Positions 25,501 through 36,600 of a stretch of DNA of 64,000 nt are shown here, piece by piece. This DNA is from Amaranthus tricolor (Eukaryota; Streptophyta; Magnoliopsida; Caryophyllales; Amaranthaceae), in NCBI RefSeq assembly GCF_026212465.1, contig NC_080058.1, forward strand, positions 4,412,501 through 4,476,500, in the 5' to 3' direction. A model generated the notes under the pieces. It did no database searches. It had not been told where the DNA came from and saw only the letters and a program-made list of their open reading frames with translations. The translations under genes and the position numbers were made by a program. Each line of letters starts with the position of its first letter. Within the stretch, counting starts at the first letter, position 1.

Positions 25501-28500
25501 TCTGAAGGTTCTTTATTTTTGTGTGTGTATTGCTTGCTTGATTTTGTGATGCAGTTTCTTGAGGATTTTATTAATGGAGGCGAAGTAGCATCCCTACTGG
25601 ACTGCATCTGCCTTACTGCAGGACCTTTACACGCACTTGCCGCAGCTACACGAAATGCTCGAGCTGGTCAGGCTGCCATCGTTCCCGGAGTTGGCTCAAC
25701 TATCACATCATCCCGACAAGGGACATATGTTTCTGCTCAAGGAGTCCCCGCTAGTTGTTTGTTGCCAAATGTGGGTCAGGGAATCGCTGGTACCGCAAAT
25801 TCTGTTGCATCTGCAGCTACTGCTGCTCTCAGGAATCACACAGCTGTCATGTTGGCAGCTTCTGGCAGGGGTGGCTCAGGCATTGTTCCCAGCTCATTGT
25901 TACCTATTGACGTTTCTGTTGTGCTGCGAGGGCCTTATTGGATAAGAATAATATACCGGAAACATTTTGCAGTTGACATGCGGTGTTTTGCTGGAGATCA
26001 GGTTTGGCTTCAACCAGCCACGCCCCCTAAGGGAGGCCCTTCTGTTGGGGGTTCATTACCCTGTCCTCAGTTCAGACCTTTTATCATGGAACATGTTGCT
26101 CAGGAATTGAATGGTTTAGAACCTAATTTTGCTAGTGGGCAGCAGACTGGTGCACTGCCGAGTTCCAACAATCTGACTCCCGGTTCAAGTCCACAACTTC
26201 CTTCGGCGAATGGAAGTAGAGTTAATCTTTCAAGTGCTTCTGGACTCTCCAGGCCAAATGTACAAGTTTCTGGTGTGAATCGTGCTGGAAATTCCCTTTC
26301 AGCACCTTCTAGCATGACCGCAACTGGTGCCGGATTGGCTTTACGGAGATCTACAGCTGCAGGTGTGCCTGCTCATGTTAGAGGAGAGTTGAATACTGCA
26401 ATTATTGGCTTAGGGGATGATGGTGGATATGGTGGTGGATGGGTTCCTCTTGTTGCTCTTAAAAAGGTTCTAAGAGGAATCTTGAAATACCTAGGGGTTC
26501 TGTGGCTCTTTGCACAGCTACCCGACCTTTTAAAAGAGATCCTTGGTTCAATTTTAAAAGATAATGAGGGGGCATTATTGAATTTGGACCAGGAGCAACC
26601 AGCTTTGCGCTTCTTTGTGGGGTAAGTGTTTTTCAAACAAGTGTTTTCTGCTAATGCTATGTTTTGTAAAACGAGTATGTTTGAGCACTATACATGAACT
26701 TGAGTGCCTGTGAACTATTTCCAAAAGAATGATTCAGGGAAAATTTTTAAAACGTAGCCATTATTATTTTTCTAATTGTTCCAATTTTCAAATGTTTTCC
26801 ATCCTGATTGTAGTTGACCATAGTTCTTTTTTCACAACAATAACAATGCCAAAGCCGTAATCCAATATAGGATGAGATATATATCTCCTTTGGTGTTCCT
26901 TCTTCCAGAACATGTACAATTGTACTGCATCACAACTGCATTATAAATGTTCTTCAGCTTCACCCCTGCAATGATATCAGGTCGTAACTCTTACAGCGAT
27001 CATGTCTTCACCCAAGGTTAAGTGAATTGGGAAATTTTCTCATTTGATGACTCTTCCCATAGCATAATTGATTACCTTCAAATGAGAATAATAATTCCTT
27101 TTCTTTCAAATGCCACCTGCTTCACCTATCTATCACTTCCGTTTTAGACAATAATACACCCTAATAAAGTCGCCCCCATTCCAGGATGATTTTAGTTTCT
27201 CTTTTATTATTATCCTATCTTTCAAAGGAAAATTATATTTGAAAGAGTAAGGTTTATTTGAATAATGGTGGTATATATATGATATTTGTGTCACTGACCT
27301 TAAGGCCTTGTTTGGATGCTTCCCTAATAAACTCGCCCCCATTCCAGGATGATTTTGGTTTCTCTTTTATTATTATCCTATCTTTCAAAAGAAAATTATA
27401 CATGAAAGAGTAAGGTTTATTTGAAAAATGGTGGTATATATATGATCTTTGTGTCACAGACCTTAAGGCCTTGTTTGGATGCTTGTTTGGATGGAGGAAA
27501 ATGGAGGGAAAGGAAAGGATTTGGATGGATGGAGATCTCCTTGTTTGGATAGCAAAAAAGGAGGAAGAGGATTTGGAGGGATTAAGTCCCTTCATTTTGT
27601 TGACATCCAAATCTCTCCATAAGAGGAAAGATTTGGAAGGAAAATGAAATTCCTTTCTTTCCCCTCTTTTTCCTTCCTGTACAAACAAATGGAGTCTTTT
27701 CCCTCTCTTTCCCTCCCCTTCCTTTCCTTCCCCTTCCCTTCCTTTCTTTTCTCTCCTAATTTGCTATCCAAACATAAGGTAAGACTTTGAATATTGTTTT
27801 TGGCTAACGATTTATAAAATGTTTCTGGAACAACTTTGAAAATGTCACTTTGGGTTGCTAGAGTATTTTCTATATTTCAACTGTTTGGCCAGTCTTTATG
27901 ATTCTACTAACTATCCGGCAGAAATTTGTAATGTGCTTATTATTGATTGAAAAGGTGGCTTTTTTGGACCATTATCTCACTTGAATTGTATCTGTACAAC
28001 AGAGGCTATGTGTTTGCTGTAAGTGTCCATAGAGTTCAGCTTCTCCTGCAAGTTTTAAGTGTGAAGCGGTTTCATCAGCAACAGCAGCAACAGCAGCAGA
28101 ACCCGGCATCTGCCCAAGAGGAACTAACACAATCAGAAATAAGTGAGATCTGTGACTACTTCAGCCGCCGCGTTGCATCAGAGCCATATGATGCTTCACG
28201 TGTGGCATCATTTATTACCCTCCTTACATTGCCAATATCGGTTTTAAGAGAATTCTTGAAACTTATTACTTGGAAAAAGGTTATGTCACAATCACAAGGT
28301 GGAGATGTAGCGCCTGCACAAAAACCCCGTATAGAATTGTGCCTTGAAAATCATGCTGGTTTGAATATGGATGGGACTTCAGGAAACTTATCTGCTTCTA
28401 AAAGTAATATCCATTATGATCGGCCGCTCAACTCTGTCGACTTTGCTCTAACTGTTGTTCTTGACCCTGCTCATGTTCCTCATGTAAATGCAGCTGGTGG

Positions 28501-28807
28501 TGCAGCTTGGTTACCTTATTGTGTTTCAGTGAGGTTACGATACTTTTTTGGGGAGAATCCGACTGTTTCCTTTCTTAGTATGGAAGGAAGCCATGGAGGC
28601 CGTGCTTGTTGGTCGAGAGTTGATGAGTGGGAAAAATGTGAACAGAGGGTGGCTCGTGCCATAAAAATTCCTGGATCTATGTCTTCAGAGATTTCTCAAG
28701 GGAGGCTGAAACTAGTTGCAGATAATGTCCAAAAGGCACTGCATTTATGTTTGCAGGGTCTTAGAGATAGTGGTGCTGGAGGCGCTGCAAGTTCTGGAGC
28801 GACATGA
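11995..28807 (+). CDS. MED14: Mediator complex subunit 14 (STRUWWELPETER type)
   Basis: Backbone subunit of Mediator, which bridges DNA-bound factors and RNA polymerase II in the nucleus. Eight coding exons: 11995-12201, 16602-17690, 18829-18914, 20743-20917, 23261-24176, 24273-25231, 25555-26621, 28003-28807; all phases join, giving about 1767 residues (Arabidopsis MED14 is around 1700). The N-terminus MELGQQTVEFSTLVSRAA with KTQQRMLRLNVLAKW is the Med14 signature. Later conserved blocks are YVRAYGSSFFILGINIR, DLWELQKGNSNTPWGSGVR, RFFVGGYVFAVSVHRVQLLL, EICDYFSRRVASEPYDASRV and AAWLPYCVSVRLRY. A low-complexity Ser/Asn/Gly region (about residues 595-690) and a short Gln run (exon 8) are present. 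ATG 11992 directly precedes the chosen one; an in-frame codon at 11926 could only add a poor extension. No disabling change seen. Confidence 0.95.
14730..14880. mobile_element. MITE, family 3, degenerate copy
   Basis: CCATAGTTCAAAAACAAGGT at the left matches the family end CCATAGTGCAAAAACAAGGC found at 21094. The right part is too diverged to fix a border. Confidence 0.35.
15987..16151. mobile_element. MITE, family 3, copy in MED14 intron 1
   Basis: Begins CCATAGTGCAAAAATAAGGC and ends GCATCTTTTGCACCATG, so the ends are inverted. Internal words shared with the copy at 21094-21277 include TTGTAAAGGTGTA, GGATATTTTATG-like sequence and ACCGCAT. Confidence 0.65.
18023..18350. mobile_element. MITE, family 6 (purine/pyrimidine ends), MED14 intron 2
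   Basis: The left end is TATGTTCGGATTGAAGG plus a purine-rich tract. The right end is a pyrimidine-rich tract closing with TTTTATCCAAACAAATTG, its approximate complement. The same plan appears at 27469-27779 in MED14 intron 7. Confidence 0.55.
19390..19995 (+). mobile_element. RTE-type LINE endonuclease fragment, MED14 intron 3
   Basis: Scattered frames on + recall the EEP endonuclease end of plant RTE LINE proteins: a REVLKGILGVGR-like piece, then NILCMHETK (for the usual NIACLQETKW), then DRIIRVKLVNA, CAPQVGANEA and IIGNTQSDFGSVH. Multiple stops and shifts separate them. A 33-base word containing TTGAGTATGCTYGATATTTT near 19970 also occurs near 18731, 1.2 kb upstream. Confidence 0.55.
21094..21277. 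mobile_element. MITE, family 3, copy in MED14 intron 4
   Basis: The left end is CCATAGTGCAAAAACAAGGC, the right end CCGCATTTTTACACTATG. Second clear copy of the family seen in intron 1. Confidence 0.65.
21601..21872. mobile_element. Foldback MITE in MED14 intron 4
   Basis: Two arms of about 60 bases: AATAATCCAACCTTTCACCC and ATCCGCTGTGAGTAATCCAC at the left; GATTATTCACAGTGGATGGG and TGAAAGATTTGATTATTAAT at the right. The middle holds two near-identical direct words (CCCTTAGTTTGCT twice) and their complement (CAAATTAAGGACAAAGGTTG). Confidence 0.7.
22418..22538. repeat. (ATT)n then (ATTT)n microsatellite, MED14 intron 4
   Basis: About thirty ATT units with a few interruptions run directly into six ATTT units. 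The poly-Ile open frame over it is an artefact. Confidence 0.85.
24177..24272 (+). other. 96-nt frame-neutral intron in MED14 (exitron-like)
   Basis: Donor GTAAGA at 24177 and acceptor GGCAG ending at 24272 join exons 5 and 6 as TGT TTT GGA. The length is a multiple of three and there is no stop in frame, so retention would simply add 32 mostly hydrophobic residues to the linker before EHDRESRKRKVSDM. The AU-rich, hydrophobic-coding content argues it is normally spliced. Confidence 0.65.
27159..27484. repeat. 163-bp tandem duplication, MED14 intron 7
   Basis: Units 27159-27321 and 27322-27484 are near-identical (CCCTAATAAAGTCGCCCCC in one, CCCTAATAAACTCGCCCCC in the other, through to CCTTAAGGCCTTGTTTGG). 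Each unit ends with the first bases of the MITE that follows, so the duplication took in the MITE terminus. Confidence 0.9.
27469..27779. mobile_element. MITE, family 6, MED14 intron 7
   Basis: The left end is CCTTGTTTGGATGC followed by a purine-rich tract; the right end is a pyrimidine-rich tract closing with GCTATCCAAACATAAGG. Same plan as 18023-18350. Confidence 0.6.
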
Positions 28808-30698
28808 AATCTTCCAGATTGCCTAGTAACATGTTAACTTTTGCACACCTTTTTCTCGATATCTGACATTTGGGATATTTTGGTATGTGTTCAATATGTC
28901 TATATCAAGCAAGGATGAGAGCCAGTCATTCATGCTACCGTCAAGGCAGGCTTGCTCTTCAATCTTCGGTGCAAATGGAAATGATGGGCGGCTTGGAGAG
29001 TTTTCAAGGCCCTCTTTATCATGGGTAGTTTATTAAAAGGTCTGGTTTTATTAGCAGGTAACTTCAGTATGACGCTTGGACGCATGATATGCCCGAGGGT
29101 GATATAGTTTTGAGGTAGCGAAGATCCAACTAGGTAATTAGTTCATCTTGTACAGATTAGTTCTCTGGGCTGGAATTTGTGTAAAGGTATAGTTCGAATT
29201 GTTCGGCCCATTTTTCATAAACTTAAATCGTACGTTTAGTATTAGTATTAAGACTGTTTTCGGTAGAGTGGAATTGGGTGTGTGTTTAAGAGATCAAGTG
29301 TATGATTTAACCACTTATTGATAGAAAACTATGATGATTTATTAGTAAGATACTATAATATCATATCTAATCATTTAAACAAGTAATTTTGTTCTAGAAA
29401 TTTATGCTTACACGATTTATGTGACACCCCAAATTATCTGCCCTTCACCTTGTTCACATACATATACCAAGACTAGAAATTTGTTAACATGTCTTCTTCC
29501 AACAAGCGATTGATGGAAAAACATGTATTCCTAACTTTATGCAACTTCTCAAATACAACGGTATTATGATGATATTATCTCTGACTCAATATGCACTTAT
29601 GGCTTTAAAGTGGTAATTTTAAATTGATCATTTACAATCTTAGAGTGATAAACCAGTAAGCACCGTATAAGATAGAAAAAGAAAGAGTGTTGAATTAATT
29701 GGGTAATGAGATTAAATGACTAACTAATGAGACTATTTTTCTTTTTGTGGTTTTAGTGATTTGGAAAAGGCTTATTAATAGTAACTTCATCAACTAAACA
29801 AAAGAATTTATCATGTTCATATATGTTTTTTTACATTAATCATCTTTTAGTTATTAATTAAATTTTATGAAATACTTTTAAATAATTAGTTAATAAAATC
29901 AACTTAGTCAAATCAATTAATAAAATCAGTTAATCAAATCAATTGCACCAATTAGCTACCAGCTAACTATTTGTCAAACCACTCCGTAACTAAAATATAT
30001 CATGCATAATGCACTTGAAAACTACTCCTACTTAAATTAATTATTAAATTTATAGCTTTCTTCCATGGTATCTACTATCTACCACCCAAATCATCCAAGG
30101 AAATGAAAAAATCAACCACCAAATCAACTCAAAAGCTAAACTCACTTTTCAAAAGAGATCACCTTCTAAAATACAAGTTACAACTCCCAATCAATTTTAT
30201 TACTATATTTTCTGTAATATAAAGAATTAATTTTCTAGAGAAAGAAGCTTCTAACATTGCTTTCTCAAACAATCAACCATTATCTATTTTTATTTTAAAG
30301 TCCATTACATCTCAATTATACTAGAGACATTTTTCCATAAGATTGGTCCCACAAATTTTGCACTATACAAGAAAAACAAAAGAGCATTGGTCACCAATGT
30401 CTTGGTCATATCCCACTAATTTTTTCCACCATTGATTACTAGAAGATATAATTTCTGAACCCACATCATATTTATATTTGACAAACTTTATACTTTAAAG
30501 ACTTGACCACCATTGCATAGGAAATACATACATTTTCCCAATCCCACCTTACTTTTTTTTTTCCTCTTACTAAACTTCACTAATCATCCTTTGACAAAAA
30601 TTGGGAAAATGACTCAAATAGTTGTTCCATAAAAAGTGCATCTTATCTTCATTTTAGGAGTCGATGTTGTGTGCTTCACATCGTCAAGACATCGTGAA
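28808..30698. other. Convergent intergenic region, MED14 / bHLH 3' ends
   Basis: Holds the MED14 3' flank (to roughly 29250, compositionally richer in GC) and the bHLH 3' flank on the other strand. Between them is AT-rich DNA in which I see no gene or clear element. Confidence 0.4.
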
Positions 30699-33600
30699 TC
30701 AAAGAGGAGGGTTAGTCTCGGGCTTAATCATTGACGGAGGATCTGTTGGCGGTGGTTGAGACCTAAAGATAGCAGAAGCAAGTGATATCGGCATAATGCA
30801 TAGTGCTTTCGATTGAAGGAATTGCATCGCAGCCCCTACGTCTTGCTCCATCAACTTAGCTACTTGTTGCTCTGTGCCATCGTTCGACCATTTCTCCCAT
30901 GCTGCTTGCGCCCCTTCAACGCCTTCCCCCTTTACAATATCAAGTCATAATAACGATTCATACTGATATATTACTAGCCGTAAATAATCGAAATAAAAAC
31001 TGATATATTTGTATGTTTTATGTTACCTCAACTGATGATGGGGGCACATCAGCTACTAATTGTGCTACAGCACCAGCTCCACCCAATCTGCTCATGCTTA
31101 ACACCTGATTCGTGTCAGTGTCAATGTCAATGAAGATATTTAGACGTCTATGTCAAGCAACTAGTTCAACTAAGGGCATGCTTGGATTGGGTGTAAATAT
31201 TTAAGGGGCAAATAAAGTCAAACTAATGAATTGAAAGCAAATAGAGATGCATTTAAAGTAGTTGAGATAGTTATGAAGAAGGTAAAATGAGTATGAAATA
31301 AAAATAATGAATGAAAAAGAAGATAATTTTCCCTATTATGAAGGTAATATATTCCACCACACTCCCTTAGGATAAATATTTACCCCACAAAATTGAGAGT
31401 TCCCTTCATTTTTCATTACTTTGCAACCATTTTTCCACCTCTACAACTCACTAATTTCTCATTTATCAACTTTATTTTCTTACTTTGACTTTTTTTACCC
31501 CTTAAATATTTACACCCAATCTAAACATGACCTAAAGCGTAAGATGATGATTGTAGACCCAGGATATGTTATATACAATTATACATTTCGCCTCACACGA
31601 GAGCCCTTTGAGCTAGAAGTGTGAATACAACACAGACCCTCATATCTAGAGCCAATTGCCAAATATTTCACTGAGATAAGGGGTGGATGAGATTCAAACT
31701 AGTGACTTTCCATCACATTGGCTTCTAATACTCAACCAAAAGCTTTAGCTTAATTATGACTCTAGAATATATTATATACTCTATCGAACAGATCCCAAAA
31801 GGAAGATACATAAAAAACATAGGAAATGAAACTATATAATCATATACTTTTAACAAATAGAATGATAACATCTGTATTTTGGATGGGTAGATAACAGAAG
31901 AAGGGGATATTTTATAAGACCCGTGCAGTTTATATTAATATAGGGACAGAACTTTTGAATAGATAACAATATCCCCTCAAATATGGTGGAGTTAATAAAC
32001 CATGATGAATCCTAAAGAAAATACCTTGACTTGCAGCCTCAGAAATTTTACGTAATCAACGATTTCATCAAGCATAGCCGCCCTGTCCGTCTGTAAAAGC
32101 AAATGAGTTACGTTAGAGCAAGTATAGCAGCATGTAACCATGTAACAGTAAAGAGCAGGAGTAAAGACAATAGATAAATAAGTTTTTTTGATTAGAAATC
32201 CAAACAGAAGGCTCTGACCTTGTTGCAGCTCGGAACCAGTTCTTGCAACGCCTTCATTCTTTCGGCTATTCTTTCCCTGCGCAACTACACATGATAGAAT
32301 TGACATTTCAATTACGTACAGCTTGTGACACATTACACAACTAACTTTCGACGAGGAATTTAAGAGCCAGTTGAGTGAATATACTGTAACTTCCTTTTGT
32401 CGCTACTATATTTTACTCTAGATACGTAATATTTACTTTCTCTGGATTTTATAGTTGCTACGGTTTCTGTAGCAGCTACTGTTCATTAACTGATCTTATT
32501 TGGTATATATTTCTTTATGTATAATATAAAATATAGTCAAGTGGGATCTTGTTTGAGTTGTCTTAATACATATTTTCATAATATTAACTTTTTATAATTT
32601 TTATCATATGAAATTAAAGATATTAAAGATTAAAATCGTACATTGGATAGCGTGAAAAACAGAGATGTAACTATTAAAAACCGTAGGATGTACTATGGAA
32701 GTGACTTCTAAACTACTTAATGCAACATGTATCAGTGTAACATAATTCGTTTGTTAATTTGCTTTTTATATTCACTATTCGCTCAATATTGGCCCCAAAA
32801 TAGCATAAAACCTGTCATGATTTGCTTCTTTTGATTTGGAATTCGTGAGGAGATCAGCAAATTTTATCACTGACATGTATATAGCCTAGTTTCTCTGGGT
32901 GAAAAGCAAAACATTCTCGAACAAAGAATGATAGCCTTGATCTAAGAAGTGAGACTTACACGTTCAGCAATGCTGTGGGGATCAGTGGCCTGACCACGCC
33001 TTGCTCGCACCCTTGGTCTGATTGCTGGTGGGTGTGACACTGCTGGTGTTGGTCCTGCTGTTGCTTGACCCTGGAAAGTCTGCATAGCCATACAGACACA
33101 CTACTCGTAACGAGCTTTCTCATATTGCATTGGACCGCGACAAAATAATAGGAAAAAAGTTAATAGCTCACAATTTTAAACAGTACATAATCAATTGAAA
33201 TCTTGTTTAACTTTTGTTTGAGTCCATTCAATTTAATCTTATTAGTATCAAATTTTTATACTTTTTAATTTAATTTTGAACAATTAGACATATTTACGAT
33301 TGAATAAGTGCATTGGAAAACATGCAATTCCAAATGAGATATTCAAGTATTTGCAACCAATTTAAATGCACAAGGTCTTGAAAAAACTGTTAAATAGTCT
33401 TTTCTAAGCAAGGGTGGTTTTGAGCATATGCAAATGTCCAATCGCATAGGGCCTTTCAATATAAGGGGCCTCAAATAAATGTCGATATTTGTTTAAACTA
33501 CCTTTGAGTTAGTCTAATAATTACTTGTTTTAGGCCCCAAACCATGAAAAAAAAACATAAAATAAGTAGGGCCTAGAAAATTCGTGTGTATTTTTGCTCC

Positions 33601-36600
33601 ACCGTTGTTTCTAAGTTGGTATTTTGGACGTTTTGATCCAATAAATTTGTCAAACTTTCCCATTCTATTATCATACCTCGAATAAGCTATGTTAGCACAA
33701 ATCTCTAATTTACCAAACACACTCTAAATATGGTTTATGGGCTTATGAGAAAATACTATTTATACTCCATCAATTACAATGAAATTATACTTCCTCCGGT
33801 CTAATGTAGTCCCGACGTTGAAAATACAAGCATTATTCACTTATCTTTCTTAATTTGTGATTAATTTGTAATGTATAAGTTAAAACACAGTCAAATGGGA
33901 TCTTGTTTGATTCGTCTCGATACAAAGATTATTAATATCCAATTTTTATAATTTTTTATTATACATAATTATAGAAATTAAAAATTGAATTAGTGCATTA
34001 AATCGCATGAAAAAGCAAACATTACAAGTATTTTGGAATGGAGGAAGTACAAAAAAATAGAATAAAAAAAAGAAAGGGATGCTAAAGTATGAACATATCT
34101 TTGAGACTAGACTTCAAAATGAAAACTCTTAGCCTAAGAATTTTAAATACTTCACTTTATTGGTGATACCCGTGACAAAATAGGAGATATTTTATGATAT
34201 AAGAAATGGGTGTAAAAATGGAGGAATCAAAAGATTCCTTGCTCCTTCAGAGTCTATTTTCTTACCTATTTAAAAGCTATATTTTAATTATTTTAAAAAA
34301 AAATTGAGATATTCTAACATTGTTCTACCCAGAGGTCATCTTCTAGATCAGTATCACAAAAAAGAAGCCTTTCCAAATGTGCTAATTTATATTAAATCAA
34401 ATAAAGAATATGCTTCTCTAATTATTTTCCAAGTATTAACCTTAAGCCACTAATCACGGATAAAAAGCTATGGTTCTGCTTAATTAAGCACCTAAAACCC
34501 AAAATTCCACATTCAAAAACATTAAACAGTAACGAACGTGTTTGGTTATTGGTATCAAACAGTGTCACATGATTCGCTAATTGGCCTTGCGAATTGCGAA
34601 TCGAAAAAAGCGAATTATGGTCGGTTTTAGGCTATTTTTGAACTATTTCGAGCGAATCGCAAATCCAAAAGGCAAAGTGACTAGCAAATTATGTTTCAAT
34701 GGTATTAAATGATGTTGATAGTAATAACATTAACGAGGCGCTAAGAGGAATTCACTTAAATGCCTCCTTGAGTCTAGGTGCAACGTCGACTGTTTGGCGC
34801 CTCGTGCACCTCCACGTGTCGCACGCCTTTTGAACCTCGTGTATATCAGATGTGATTATGATAAACAACATGCCTTTTGCTTAATATAGCTGAAATAACC
34901 CTCAATTCTTACTTGTTTATTAATTGAATGGAAAGCAAAAATATAACCCCTTTTGCATCTCATGTATGTTAGATGTGTTTTTAAATAAATAACATGTCTT
35001 TGATAAAAGTCCACACATTCGCCTCAGCGACTCGGAAAAAAGGACCTTTGCGCCTCAAAACATTTTAGGAAAATTAACACTAGAATTTATTTTTACTACC
35101 ATCTTTTAATACCTTTAACCAAACATACCATAAAAATATTTTCAAAGAATATAAAAAGTAACATTAAACAAGAAGTGTAATTTCAAAGAATCCTTAGAAT
35201 AAAAAATCCTGTCAAAATTTTCTGCTCAGCAAATTAGAAAGTTGAGATTAAACTATAATTGATAGCCAGAAAAAAAAGCCATGATTTATGACTTAGAATA
35301 AATTTGATATTCTTGACATATGCCCATTTTTATTTTCTAACCTCAATGTCAACTCTTAGGATACTACTAGGCTAAACACTAGACATGACTTGAATTAAAA
35401 AAAAAAAAAAAGATGATTTTTCAGCACAAGTGGGACCCACGCGCTTCTTTTGAGGTTTACTAAGCGCGTCAAAGACAGACAGTGGCTGAGTAGGATGCTT
35501 TTACTTCTTTGATGACATCATTACTCCTGAAAGGACAATGGGGTACCCACAATTTGTAAGGAAGGGTTCTGCACGTGTGGAGGCCCATCACATGTGTGAG
35601 GTGAAAACATAGACCAATCCCACTCTCTTTCTTAACACGTGCCACTCAGTTCCACAACAAACATATCTTCATTTTGCTGAATTTTGTGGATTTGAGATGT
35701 CTTAATCATCTCATATTTTAGGCAATTGGCCTACTTGGCACTCTCAGTTTTTAGTAAATCATTCAATCATAGTTTCTTCACCAATAAGTTCGAGTGTTTT
35801 AATCACCTTTTTAGTGTAATATATAAAAAATGATTTGCAAAATACAACCTTAAAAATTTAAGATTTTTGTGAACTACAGTTTTAATGTTTGATTTTACAA
35901 ATTACAGGCACCAAAGTATTTAAGTCTACAGCGTTCAGGCCAAATCACAGAATTCCGACCATGTTAGTGGTTAGAATTTTTAGGTTTAGTGGTCAAGTTC
36001 TATAATTTGGCCTGAACATTGTAAACTTTGACACTTTTGTGGCTATAATTCGGAAAATAAAAACATTGCAACTGTAATTCGCAAAAGTCTAACTTTAAGG
36101 CTATATTTACAAATTATTCATATATAAATAAAAAGGGGTATTATAAAGAAACTATTAGATAAACAAGGATAAAACTTTTTTTCCATTATAAAACCCAACA
36201 AAAACTATATTGTTGTAGAAAAGTTAAAATACTTGATTTGATCGAAAGTTAAAATACTAAACATAATCCGTATATTAAATGATACCATAAACAGAAGAAG
36301 CTCTTAGAAGAACGAAAGTTGTCGTAATGAAAACGACAACAAACCAACAAACCAATCTATATAACTTTCCTATACTTGTTAGTAGTAGGATTAAGAAATA
36401 CAAATGTGCTTGAGTGAAGCCACAAAACTTGTTAGAAGTAGAAAAGTTATGATACAACTGACCTATAATTAATCTATATAACTTACCTATACTTTCTATG
36501 CATAGACTTAGCTAGTTTTCTCCTTTGGTGCAAACTTAATGAATTAGCTTCACATTACAAGCCTATTCAATCATCCTTTGTACAAGTTAGATATACTTCT

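Noticed and set aside
30300..30660. Possible small gene in the convergent gap
   Set aside because: No open frame, splice pattern or domain; composition matches flanking AT-rich DNA.
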